Source of the DNA: Eucalyptus grandis
Lineage: Eukaryota > Streptophyta > Magnoliopsida > Myrtales > Myrtaceae
Reading direction: 5' to 3'
NCBI RefSeq assembly: GCF_016545825.1
Contig: NC_052615.1
Location: 15,678,520 to 15,742,519 of the forward strand
DNA length: 64,000 bases
The notes under the pieces are model-generated. The model saw only the letters and a list, made by a program, of their open reading frames with translations. It was not told the origin of the DNA and made no database searches. Shown here piece by piece: positions 1 through 11,340 of the stretch. Made by a program: the position numbers and the translations under genes. Each line of letters opens with the position of its first letter. Positions within the stretch are counted from its first letter, which is position 1.

Positions 1-242
1 AAGATTTTATTTAAACTTGTGTAAAAAAAGGTTATTCCTTCTATATAATTTATTATATTCTGGTCATAAATTCGAAAAAGATTAAGTAAGAGCATGCAAA
101 GAGAATGTTGTCACATAACTAAATCAGTATGTACTGAAATATATTACGTTAAGCATTTTTCATCACTCAAATTAGACAGAGTTAATGGAAGTTCGTGATT
201 GTATTAATTGATCAAGTTTTAGGACTTGGTTATTTAAAAGTT
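1..242. repeat. Copy A of a dispersed AT-rich flank repeat
   Basis: This AT-rich stretch has no coding content. It matches 17719-17946 almost base for base, including the phrases AAACTTGTGTAAAAAA and GGACTTGGTT, and matches 48960-49080 more loosely. It belongs to a repeat family marked by CATCACTCAAATT. Sequence that follows it directly in the other copies (TTTCAAGA...) is here displaced to 17245, which shows that everything from about 243 to 17238 was inserted later. Confidence 0.7.
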
Positions 243-703
243 GGGTTAATACCCTGAAAACCTAAAATTAGTACATGTATGACAAATTTACTCTAAACTA
301 ATTTTTTGATCATGAAAAACCACAAACTGATATACGTGTAATAAATTTAGCCCAAGTGACTACAAAAAACTCTAAACTAGTACAGTCGTGACAATTTTAC
401 CTTCGATTGCCAAAAATCCAAAATTGTTATTATTTGTGACAAATATACCATTCGTTAAATTGGATTAATATTATAAAAAAACCATAAAAATTAGACAATT
501 GTGAAAAATAGAGAGTAAAATCTCAAACGGGTACACTAGTCAACTAGCACGTGTAATCTAAATTAATAATTTGACTGTAAAATTTAACGGAAACTAACAG
601 ATGGTAAATTTATCACAAGTATACCAGTTTGTAATAAATTTATTAAAGGTATACAAGTTTGGAGTTTTTAGTTATCAAAAAATTAATATGGGGTAAATTT
701 GTC

Positions 704-708
704 ACATG
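704..708. repeat. Left target-site duplication ACATG of gypsy element I
   Basis: ACATG lies directly before the LTR start TGTGACATCC at 709. The same five bases follow the LTR end at 17200-17204. A perfect 5-bp duplication shows one complete integration event. Confidence 0.85.
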
Positions 709-2648
709 TGTGACATCCCAGATTTTCACTCTTGTTTTTTACTGAATAAATCGGGCATTTCATTGACGCGTCTTTAGGGCTGTTCTCAGAGCCGATCACT
801 CTTGAGATAACTAGACTATTCAGGGAAGTCATTAAGGAGTTTTAATGCACTAGACTTGAGAATTCGATCAAGAATTGACTTCTCGACCGTGCTCATCTTT
901 AGAGGCCATTACGGCACAATATAAAATCGATTTGAGATTAGAGATAGGCCTGTTCGACTGAGATGCGTGGCCAATCGTGGGTGACACCACTAAATTGGAA
1001 AATTCTCGTCGACCGGCCCTAGACTGATTCTTCTGTTGTTTTGGTACCTTGTGTCCGTATTTAAATTCTCGAGATTTTCACAACAACCGAGAGTCGCAAA
1101 TATGTTGAGTGGGTTCATTGCGGCTCAAAGAAAATCGACCACGGGTCATTTGCACTAAAAATCTCCGAAAACTACCCAATAACCTAAGTTACGCTAAAAA
1201 CACGTCGAATGGAAATTAACCCAGAATTCAAGTCCGATTTCAGAAATTAAAGATTCTTTCATGTCACAATAAATTCTAGGAATGTCGACTCGGTCTCATA
1301 AGATTTTTCTGCAACCCGAGACTTTTTGGGAAAAAGTCGTCACATGACCGTTTTTGTTCAGAAAATGCCGGGGATCATTTTTGAACGCGCAATGGGGATG
1401 CAAGATGGATCAATTGATGAGAAAAAAAAATACTAATTTGAGTATTTACTTGATAACGCAATTTATCGATGCCGAATTGAGTTGATTTGAATACCGGTAA
1501 GTGATCAATTGGAGGAAAAATGTAAGAAATTCGTAACTCCCCCTCCTCCTAGCCATTTCGGACCAATTCAATGTTACAAGAAGAGCATTGTTGGCCTAAG
1601 GACAACTAAGGAAGTGTGTGTGGCTATGGATGGTCAAGGGGGACATTGGAATGGTAAAAACAAGACCAAGGTGGAGCCCTTGTCTCCTTATCTTCTCCCT
1701 TTCTTGCTCCTCAAGCCACCAGCCACCATTCCCCCTCCACCCCCTCTCATTTTCGCACACCACAGCCAAGGAAGACGGCAAGGAAAACTGTCGGACCGCT
1801 TGGAATGCCGCTCGTCGCTATCACACGTTGTTCACCCACGAGATCCACCCGTGCGTCGTCCGCCCCTTGCCACGCCTCACCGCCGTCCAACTTGCTATTT
1901 CAGCCATTCCCGGTTGCTGTTCAGCCATGCTAGTCACTACCGGAGCCTCCTCCACCAACGGTTCCGGTTTGGACCCGAGACCGTACCCGTTGCCTTTCCC
2001 GAGCCTTGCCGCCCATTTCAACTTTGTTTCCCTTGTTTTTGCAGCTTAAATTAGTGGCTGATTGAGTGGGTATCACCGTGACTTCAAGGTTCATTTTGAA
2101 GTGTTTCCAGGCCTCAAATCCTAGCCTCACTTTGGAGAAAAGCGACCCTTGCGCCGTTCCCGTCGGTTTGATCCAACCCGCGCATTAATCAAGTGAGTTT
2201 GCTCACTAATCCTTAATTAGTTTGCTAATGATGCTTATAGGTTGATTAGATTTAATTAAGTGCAATTAGGTAGATATGTTAGATTAGAATAATTAAATTA
2301 GGGATTTATCTATGCATATTAGGCAAATGGTTAGTGTACTTAGCAAGTAGACAATTCATATTATTTATTGAACGAGTTTCGGTAATTTTCCGGGCTCGTC
2401 TCGGCTTTCAATTAGGCATTACGGGCCTAAATTGGATTTATTGCTATTTAATAATTAAATTTTGTAATTATTTAATTATTTATTTATTTTTTGGAAATTA
2501 GACCAGAAGGTCGACAACCGGAATTTTATGTTAATTATTAAGGTGCAATTCATTTATTTATTTGAGCATTAGTTCGTCTGAATTGATCTATTGGTGATTT
2601 TAGAATTTATTCCTAAATTAAATTAATTTTGATAATTAATTGGAACAT

Positions 2649-2892
2649 TACCGGACGTCGGTCTACAGCGTCAAAAATATATTTTTATACTACTAAAAGG
2701 AGTGGGTGAATAAAAAGGAAATTATTGTATTTTGGTTAAGGCCGATCGTGTGCCCACACATGTGTACTTTTACCGGACGTCGGTCTACATCGTCAAAAAT
2801 ATATTTTTATACTACTAAAAGAAGTGGGTGAATAAAAAGGAAATTATTGTATTTTGGCTAAGGCCGATCGTGTGCCCACACATGTGTACTTT
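2649..2892 (+). repeat. 122-bp tandem duplication in the 5' LTR only
   Basis: Two nearly identical units, 2649-2770 and 2771-2892, each start TACCGGACGTCGGTCTACA and run to GTGTACTTTTA. The 3' LTR has one diverged unit at about 15926-16040. The duplication therefore arose in the 5' LTR after integration, or the 3' LTR lost a unit. Confidence 0.8.
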
Positions 2893-3149
2893 TATCAAAT
2901 ATGATGAAAAATGGTAAATTGATTATATCTTCGAAATAAAAATACTATAACGGCTCGGTGATAGGGGTGTGCATGGTGCAGGTAGGCGATTCCCGACCTA
3001 GAATCGGGAACCGCCTGCTAAGGACCGGTTCTGAAATATTGAACCGGGATCCACCCGTTTGTTGCATGGATCTACTCGGGAACCAAACTGCCGGTCCGAT
3101 CCGGTTCCCGGGTGGATCCATGGATCCGGTCTTACTGACAACGAGATGA

Positions 3150-4896
3150 AAATCTTAAGCTAAAGAAAACCCAGCATCAAAAGAGAGGACATAATTTATC
3201 TCAATTCTCAACTGCACAACAAGCATCATCAAAGCAAGCCAAAAAGTTTTAGCTCCCCAGTTAAACATCTTCGATGAATAATTTAGCAACAGGTTTTCCA
3301 TAGCGTAAATGAGAACATCAAACTTACATTGCCCGATGGACATTGTAACCATACCAAAATGCGAACTTCATGTAGTAGTAAGTGGAAACCTAACAAAAGA
3401 AGCAAGAGCTTTCTTAGATCTAAATCATCCAACAAATAAGGCCAAAAAGCCAATTTTGCATTAAAAGGAAGATAGTAAGCAACATTGAGCAAAACGAGAA
3501 TGAAAGAATGGGAACAAATAAAAGGCGGTCTTGCTTGACTACAAAAAGGACAACGCTGAGGAAAGGTTAAAAAACAATGAACTTGGTCCACCTAGCATAT
3601 TTCAAGTGTCACAAGTAGGCTGGACTTCTTAGGGACATCCTCATGACCCCATATCATAGTTACACCTAAAAGACTTTTCAGCAAAAGGGAATAAGAAGGC
3701 TTTCATGCTCTCAGGCAGTGCATGTTGACAAATAGGCTCACCAGTTAAAATAAGCCATTGACAGGAGAAAATCAATTGTTTGCACAAGGGACTACTGATA
3801 AACCTTAGAGAGCATGTAGGTAAATATAAAGGTTAGGTAGAAGATCTTTCTTTGACATAAACAGCAGTAAAACTTCACTGCATCTTCACATTTTGGACTA
3901 TGATTAGGTAGTGTATCATAATTAGTTTCAAATAAAATCCGAGAAAGGATATTCTTATAGAAAAGGCCAACATTCTGTAATAACCTCGACAAACAAACCT
4001 AGAGAAAAAAATAAACAAAAGAACTAGGAAAGACCATATTGGAGTTCAAAGACTCACCAGAAGAGAATTTTGTTCGCAAACACTTCGGCAACTCTAAAAC
4101 TTCCATAAGCTGCAATAGTGAACTATTACTATAAGATATGACAAGGAGTGTGGGCAAGCAATTCAGATTGTCAGCCTCCAAATGAAACCACAACTAGCAG
4201 TGACTAGTAAGTTAGATGGACAGTGATCAAGCAATTAAAATTCTCCACTTTGTATAACCTCATGTCCATATTAGATATGCTGCGGAGACTACTAGCAGAA
4301 CCACCTACCCACCCATCTTGCTCTTTACGACCGCACTTGTAAGGTATCTCTAGAACCACATAACACATAGTTCTTGGTAAAGATTTCCAATCAACCTTTT
4401 CTCTAGAATGGCAGGCTAAATGCCTAGATGTGAAGGTCCCAACAACTTCAACAAAATTCTAAAAGTTTCACCTACAATAATTTGAAGGATGTAAAAGGTA
4501 CCAACCTGCCTAATAAATAAGTCATCTCTACACCTACCAGGCGGCGCTACTAAAGAACCAATGACCTGCTATAATATACTAGAAACCAAAAGCTACAACA
4601 GCTAGAAATCAAAACATAAAGCAAAAACAACAACTAATTTGAGAAACTACATTAATCAGTTTTCACTCAAACAATTATTGAAAATCTCACCACATATATT
4701 CCTCCCACTTCAACTTGTAAACTTTATGGACCGTCAATCTCCTTGTTAATCTCCTTGCTAACGTTAGCCATATCTAACAAAAAGAAGATATTAAATAAAG
4801 TATTCAGTTATTAGATAATAGATATACAAAAGAATTACATAATGAAATGATATGGACTTACCTAATTCAAACTTTTCTGCATTTTCGATACATTCT
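3150..4896 (-). other. 3' non-coding part of the hAT element
   Basis: This lies downstream of the transposase on the minus strand. Short ORFs at 3155-3591 and 3792-4193 resemble no family I recognise and have no shared frame. A sequence like a splice donor (AGGTAAGT on the minus strand) lies near 4857, just past the transposase stop, so this may be a terminal intron plus 3' UTR, or captured host DNA. No function is claimed. Confidence 0.4.
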
Positions 4897-6975
4897 TCAA
4901 TCAAGAATTGCTCTCAACCAATCTTGAGTACAAATCAAAGCTTCCACAACTCTAGGAGTCAAAGAACTCCAAAAACCATCAAGCACACGACCAGAAGTAC
5001 TGAAAGTTGATTATGAAGCAACGGTAGTAATGGGAATAGACAAAATATCCTGAGCCATCAAAGATAAGATTTTAAACTTTTGGTTAGCAATGCTCCACCA
5101 TTTCAAAATGTCAAGATCACGACCATCTTCAAGTTCAGCTTTAAGATATCGATCGAGCTCAGATAAGTTGCCATCGGACTTTTTCTTCTCCTCATTAAGA
5201 AAGTCATCATACGAAGGATCTTGCACATAGAAATTTAAGCTACAATCGTCCTCTTCATTTCCCTTATTGAAATAAGAATCGCAGCTACTACCGATATTAA
5301 TAGAACTTACCAATTCGCCATCCAAATTTTTGTCTCTAGAAGTGTGACAAGATTTCTCATAAAATTTAAACACACGTTCCAGGGCAAACTTCACCTTATC
5401 AAACATCTCATCAACTTCTGCAGCATCATCATAAATGAGTTTACAACAATACCTCACATAATTCAGCTTTTTTCTAGGATCCAATGTTATTGCAATCAAC
5501 ATCATCATATTTACTTTGTCGAAGCTCCCATAATATTTGTCAAACTTATCTTTCATTTTCAAGCCCATAACTCTTACCCTATGATCAAAAGCCTTCGTCG
5601 TTTCTTGCAAATATTTATACAAAGAAGTTATCCCCACAAAATAATCATTTGAAGTGATATACAAAGTTCTGGACATCTTCTTGGTGGTATAATAAAACTT
5701 CTTCAAAAAATTAGAAAGAACAATAGCATTTTCCCAATCAACACTACTTGGAGTATCAGAATTAAGCTCAGTCAAGAAAGACACATCTTCTTCTTCCATC
5801 ATTTCAAAAGCTTTTCTTAGCTTTATGGCACTCTCTAACATTAGGTAAGTGGAATTCCACCTAGTTGAGACATCAAGACAAACTGAACCCTTATAACTAA
5901 TCTTTATACTTTCAATGCAATCTCGAAATGTCTTAGCTCTTATAGGAGAACTCATCACATGCCTAACCACATTTCGAATATGTGCAATGGAATCACGTAT
6001 CTCGGCCAAGCCATCCTTCACAAAGTTTAATATATGAGCCGTGCACCTCATGTGTAAAGATTCACTATCTAAGATGAATAGCCTCTCTCTTGAAAATTTT
6101 TCTTTCAAATAATTAATGGTCACATCATTTGAACTAGCATTATCCACTGTGATTGTGGACACTTTTTTCTCTATTCCCCACTCATATATGCATTTCTCAA
6201 CTACTCTCCCAATATCCATGCCCTTATGACTAGCTATCATCACAAAACTGATGATCCTTTTGTGCAATTTCCAATTTTCATCAATAAAATGTGCAGTAAG
6301 GCATAGATAGTTCAAATTATGAATGGAACTCCATGTATCAGTCGTGAGTGCGATCCTAGAATTAAGCTTACGAAAAGAAGCCTTCAAATTTCTTTTTTCA
6401 CAAAAATACAACTTTATGCAATCCCTAGCCACCGTAAATCGCAATATATGCTTGAAGAGAGGTTGTAATTGATTCACCTAATCACGAAATCCAACACGTT
6501 CAGCAATCGAAAATGGTTGTTCATCAATTATAATCATCCGAATAAGCATTTGCCTACATTTCTCCTGATCAAACTTCCATGTCGTTAACATTCCACCACT
6601 CGTACTACTAGTAGTATCTCCTCATATCATTTGAGTTCCATCTACTCTTTGTGATGCAAACAATTTTTGTCTTTTGTCCACATTGCGAGGATACTTATTG
6701 CACTTTCTCAAGTGCTTCAACATATTTAAAGTACTATTATCAACGTGGTACGAATACTTAGATCCGCAGTAATTGCAAAATACATCAACTTTTCCATTTG
6801 TGTGAGTTGTTCCTTTTTGAAAATGAAGCCAACCTGCTGATTTTTGATTACTAGGAGGAGGACATGGACAAGAACCGGATACCTTATTTGTTTTGGATGT
6901 TTCTTCAAAGTTTTCATCTCCTTCATGTTCTTCCACTATTGGCGTTATTGCATCATAGGATTCCTCCATTGACAT
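4897..6975 (-). pseudogene. hAT transposase with BED zinc finger, three in-frame stops
   Basis: The ATG at 6975 (MSMEESYDAI) opens one frame that runs to 4897, about 690 codons, the normal size for an Ac-like transposase. Residues 50-100 form a BED zinc finger (CNYCGSKY, then LKHLRKC). The RNase H-like core follows: LTTDTWSS with the first catalytic Asp, TVDNASSND with the second, the CTAHILNF motif, and STRWNSTYLM. The C-terminal dimerisation region includes ELDRYLKAE and DILKWWS. In-frame stops lie at 6619-6621 (TGA), 6478-6480 (TAG) and 5008-5010 (TAA), with normal family sequence on both sides of each. There is no frameshift. I infer a recently inactivated autonomous element that can no longer make full-length transposase. 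Confidence 0.85.
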
Positions 6976-8179
6976 GTTAATGAATCACCTGAATGAAGCA
7001 ACACACTATCAACACTTAAACACTTATCGCACCACGAAATTAACTATTTTAAAAGGCATCACAAAATGTGGACGCCCCTGTCATGAGTTAGGACACCCAT
7101 GGCTACGGCGAATGACCATGAACACACGACTGAACCTGCGCGAGTGCCTAGCCCAGCATTAACCATTATAGACCACCAACACACTCAAAATTACACACTC
7201 AAAATTAACTTCTTCTCCAGACCACGATCGCGTCCTCAATGGATTGACTCCCAGTCACCATCGAGGACTCACGTAAAGCACGAAATACAGGAGCATGAAC
7301 TCGGCCAAGCTCCTCTACCCTCTTCCAAAAATTCCATTTTTTCCCGCAAAGAACCAACCTTTTTCCCAATCGAACCAAAGAGCTAATCTGGGTCCCCGAG
7401 AATTGGCATTTCCAGACAATAAAACAAACAACACAATCAATCACTAGCACATGCAAAGAGCAATGGCATACGACGCGGAGCGTGACCCAATCGACGCTGC
7501 ACGACAAGGCATGGCGCGGCACCTTCAGGGCGCCATTGCACAAAACGACATCCGCAAGCTCGAACAATCGCATCCGACTCTGCGTGCAGACCAAGCGGTC
7601 GATGGTACCAATGACGACGACATACCTTCGAGAGGGAGAGGCGGCGAAGGCCCTAAGCAATGCGGCGGGAATTGAGTGGAGCGGCGGTACCAGCAGGTGA
7701 GGGAGTCCTCGCCGAGACGAAAGCTGCAGGGACGTTGTATTTAATGGAGGAGAGGAGGGACGACGGAGAAATCGAGAGCGCGGGTCACTACTAGACTGAG
7801 TAGAGGCTGTGGTGGGTGGCGGCCAGCGCGAGGGGTGGACAGTGAGTGGCGAGATGGCGAGAGGAACTAGAGGCAAGCGGGTGGTGGTCGGCACGAGGAC
7901 GGACAGTAGTGGCGAGATGGCGAGAGGAACCGGGGCAGCCGCGAAGAAACCGAAGAGAACGAGATGAGAGTCGAGATAGTGAGATCCGATTCTGACCTAG
8001 TTTTTTTTTTAGTAATTTTTTTAATATTAAAAGGGAACCGGTTCAATTCGTGGGCGGGCGGGCGAATCTGCCCATGGAACCGGGAACCGGACCGGTTCCC
8101 TCAAGAACCACCTGTTTCGGGCGATTCCGGTTCGATTCCGGGCAGCCTGGGCGAATCCCGGGTATTTTACATACCCCTA
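6976..8179 (-). other. 5' leader and GC-rich end of the hAT element
   Basis: This lies between the transposase ATG and the TIR at 8179. ORFs at 7099-7386, 7205-7894 and 7451-7700 are translations of GC-rich sequence and match no family I know. Three overlapping frames being open at once points to base composition rather than coding. It probably holds the transposase promoter, leader and subterminal binding sites. Confidence 0.45.
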
Positions 8180-8187
8180 CTCGTGAT

Positions 8188-8620
8188 TCATATGTCATCT
8201 AGAGAATGGACGTTATACTATTATAACTCGATGACTCTCTTGTTATCTTGAGAATGAATTGCTTGTATACTGGCTCGATGACCCTATAGGTCATCTTGGA
8301 GAATGGATGGTATGAAATGTCGGCTTGGTGATTCTATAGATCATCTTGGAGAACGGACAACATACCATAACGGCTCGGTGACTTAACATGTCATCTTGGA
8401 GAATGTACGTTATGATGAATATACTCGATGACTCTATATATCATCTCGGAGAATGAATATTATAATATACTAGCTCAGTAACTCAATAGGTTACCTTGGA
8501 GAATGAATAGTATGTTATAGCGACTCGGTGACTTAATGTATCATCTTGGAGAATGAATCGTGTAATATACTGGCTTGGTAACTCGATAGGTTATCATAGA
8601 GAATAGACAGTATTGAATGA
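8188..8620 (+). repeat. Minisatellite in the 5' LTR, about 9 units of 49 bp
   Basis: Degenerate units of 46-52 bases carry the core CTCGGTGACT followed by TCATCTTGGAGAATG and an AT-rich spacer. The array continues the unit that was broken by the hAT insertion at 2954-2961. The matching array in the 3' LTR is at 16098-16545. Confidence 0.75.
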
Positions 8621-9282
8621 AATGATCGAGGAATGGTCTGATTGACGTGTAATCGACTAGATCGATTGATCAATGATTCGATCTGTGGTGAGTGATTGGG
8701 TGTCTATTTGAACTGTATTGAATTGCAGGTGGAATCTGAGGGCAAGGTAAGTTCTCTGATCCGTGTTGTGCTTAGGCAGCCTCTAAAGTATATTGGCCTC
8801 CTAATCGAGTCTTACGGGGTAGAACTTGCTGAGACGTTGTCTCACTAGTTATTGAATAACCATTTTCAGGTCCTTAGATGGCATTGGTGAAGGACTGGAG
8901 GCCCGAAGTGTAGAAGGGGAAGCCTGAAGAATTAACGATCCTACTAGTAATGTGAGTCATAGGGCATTTCTCTTTTGATGGGAGTTGATTCCATTTTGCA
9001 GACTCTGTTTGAGGAACTAATGGTTTAAGCCTGACTTAACAATTAGACTTGTATATATTTGCATTATGATTGACAATGTATATAAGTGTGGTTGTTTTCA
9101 AAGTTCGATTTTGAAATCCTACTTTCCTATCCCATTGTTTTATTGTCTAGAGATTTCATATGCTTCCGTATACATATATTAAAATGAAAGGGTCGGCGAT
9201 ACGTCCTAGGATGTCGCTATTAATCGTCCAAGTTGAGGGATGCATGCGTGCCCGAGGATCGGGGCGTAACATCCCCGTTTAA

Positions 9283-9296
9283 GTGGTATCAAAGCA
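9283..9296 (+). promoter_or_regulatory. Primer binding site of gypsy I (initiator tRNA-Met)
   Basis: TGGTATCAAAGCAT starts about a dozen bases after the 5' LTR. It differs by one base from TGGTATCAGAGC, the site complementary to the 3' end of initiator tRNA-Met that plant LTR retrotransposons commonly use. Reverse transcription would have started here. Confidence 0.8.
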
Positions 9297-9477
9297 TGGT
9301 CGTTAGAGATTTGAGTGATAAGGTGCGATGGACCATGGGATAGTAGTAGGAATGACATTTAATTTCATGCCGGTGCATGTCGATGGTAGTTGTGTGATAA
9401 CATTGCTTGTTGTGTGTCACTCGGCTTCTAAACCGGTGTGGTATTGGAAGTAGGCTTCAGTAGATAAAGGTTGAACC

Positions 9478-10778
9478 ATGAGTGAGCCGAAGCAGAGGAC
9501 TCATAGTAAGAGAACCATTAGGTCTACGACTCGAGTTAGGTCGCCGACTAGGATCAATACCCGAGGAGGCCGTGGTAAAGCGCTAGCACAGTCTAGCGCT
9601 AGTGGCGAAGCACCACATCCTCTTGGTGCTAGGGTAGCAACCCCTGGTGTTCATTGGATCGAAGGAATCATGCGAGTGCTAGAAGTCATGGGAAATAGGA
9701 TGGATCAGCAGGCTTAGAATCAAGCCACTGCAGTTGAAGCCGCTGCTTAGGCTGCTGCTATTGCCGCCGTTGCCACCACCACTGAGGCCGCACTTGTCGT
9801 TGCACCCGTTGTTACACCCACTGTAGTTCAGCCTGAGAATATTGTGGTGTAGAGAGAGAGAGGCCGATCCATAAACTTGTCAAGCAATTCTTGAAGCTGA
9901 ACCTATCGAGGTTCATTGGTGAAGGAAACCCTAAAGCCGCTTCACTATGGGTTCAGGACCTTGAGAAAGCGTTTGCACTTCTGATGTGCAACGAAGAGGA
10001 GAAGGTGGTATTGGCTGTGTACCAACTTCAAGGCAATGCAAACATTTGGTGGAGAGCCGCTAAGGACACTGTGTTCCCAAAATGTGTGGTCCAAGTGTGG
10101 GACACCTTCCTCAGAGCTTTTAATGAACACTACATCTCAAGTACTGTTCGAGAACAAAAGATAGAGGAGTTCTATCGTCTCCACGGGGAGCATGACAATT
10201 GGCCAATATGGGGTCAAGTTCGTAGTACTATCACAATATGCTCCAAGATTGATAGAAGACCTTGAAAAGAAAGCCCAAAAATTTAGAAGTGGTCTTTGTT
10301 CTGAGCTAAAGTAACCTCTACTTTCATTGGATTTAACAAGTTACCGAGAAGTCTATCATCGAGCTCAGATGATAGAGAGAGGTTTGAACGAGCAAGCTGC
10401 CTCATATGGATCGAGGTTTAGCTCTCACAGAGATAATATCCGTCAAGGAAAGAGACCTATGCTTGGAGGTAGGTTCCATGTTCCGCCAAATAAAGAGGTG
10501 GAGTTGGCAAGCCAGTGCCAACTAGGAATGATTTGTGTCACGCTTGTGGAAAGCGACATGGACCAAACCAGTGCCTTCAAAGGGCGGGCGCTTATTATGA
10601 GTGTAGTCAGCAAGGCCACCTAGCTAGAGATTGTCCTAGAAGACCAAGAGGACAACCACAATTACCGCCGCCGTCGCAAATGGGACAGATCAGAGGGTAT
10701 GCCCCTCAAAATGTGCAACAAGGAGGTCAGCTAAGATCACCAATTCAAGGCACGGTATATGCCATCACACAAGGTTAG
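9478..10778 (+). pseudogene. gypsy I gag (capsid and nucleocapsid), broken
   Basis: The ATG at 9478 opens a basic N-terminus (MSEPKQRTHSKRTIRS) that hits TAG at 9715. The capsid core is at 9891-10265 in another frame (ASLWVQDLEKAF, NIWWRAAKDTVF), typical of Retrotrans_gag. A third segment (10327-10623, LTSYREVYHRAQMIERG) and the zinc-knuckle segment (10515-10778) follow. The CCHC knuckle reads YECSQQGHLARDC where CxxC is expected, so its first cysteine is lost. Gag would package the element RNA in cytoplasmic particles. Several stops and at least two frameshifts make it non-functional. Confidence 0.8.
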
Positions 10779-10789
10779 GCAGAAGTTGC

Positions 10790-11340
10790 GCCTGATGTGA
10801 TCACAAGTATGGTTACACAGAACAGACCCCCAGAGCAAGAAAGAATGTACGCCATCATCGAAGGACCAGAAAAAGGGAAAGCACCGCTGATAGAGCACCA
10901 CTAGGATAACGAAAGAAACAAGAATGGACCAACTAGGCACCGAGTAAAGGAAGAATATTTTGGAGGTGTTTTTATCAAAGTAGCATAGCAGAGCTTTGAG
11001 TGAAGGTGGTAGAATTTCCGTTGTTGTAATAAAGTGGTAGAAAGATGAATCTTTGACTATAGTTGTACTTGACGGATTTGCCTATGTATAACTTTGATAC
11101 TACATATAAAAAAGGTTTAGCTCGAGGAGCTTTTGTTGTAATGAATTGTTGTTGCAATGCGATACAGTTTAATCGGTCGACAGAGGAAAATTTCGAATTT
11201 ATCAGAAGTTGAGGAGGACCCTCGATTTCCCTAATCTCATCGCAAGAGACAACCCGTTTGTTAGACGGATGTTGTCAAAGTTACCTGGCGACTATTGTGG
11301 ATACGACATTTGAGGAACTGAAAATTTAATTTCAGTTGTG
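10790..11340 (+). other. Degraded gag-pol junction without recognisable protease
   Basis: The aspartic protease is expected between the zinc knuckle and reverse transcriptase. I see stop-rich sequence in all forward frames and no D-S/T-G-A motif, so the domain is deleted or eroded. Confidence 0.5.

Larger units (their letters stand above)
2962..8179 (-). mobile_element. hAT (Ac-like) DNA transposon nested in the gypsy LTR
   Basis: The element is 5218 bp. The ends are TAGGGGTGTGCAT (2962) and, on the opposite strand, TAGGGGTATGTAA (8179), a short imperfect terminal inverted repeat of hAT type. The target CTCGGTGA (2954-2961) recurs as CTCGTGA (8180-8186), an 8-bp duplication that has lost one G. 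The 3' LTR at 16105-16115 shows the empty site. Both subterminal regions (about 2985-3125 and 8030-8160) are GC-rich and full of GGAACCGG and GGTTCCCGG repeats in both orientations, probably transposase-binding sites. The transposase is on the minus strand, so its 5' end is near 8179. Confidence 0.85.
709..9271 (+). mobile_element. 5' LTR of gypsy element I, split by a hAT transposon
   Basis: It begins TGTGACATCC and ends CGTAACA next to the primer binding site. Without the nested hAT element (2962-8179) it is about 3.34 kb, against 3.2 kb for the 3' LTR. Most of the excess is a 122-bp tandem duplication at 2649-2892 that is single-copy in the 3' LTR. In a sampled 100-bp stretch (8201 versus 16121) the LTRs differ at about 7 positions, so the insertion is not young. 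Such long LTRs fit the Del/Tekay chromovirus clade. ORFs at 1509-2130 lie in the GC-rich LTR part and recur with different breaks at 14878-15455, so I do not treat them as genes. Confidence 0.85.

Noticed and set aside
1509..2130. Overlapping ORFs of 143-181 codons on both strands
   Set aside because: They lie in the GC-rich part of the gypsy I LTR, all frames are open together, and the same region at 14878-15455 in the other LTR breaks them differently.
7205..7894. 229-codon minus-strand ORF
   Set aside because: It sits in the GC-rich leader of the hAT element with other frames open at the same place; the protein is Pro/Ser/Arg-rich without domain features.
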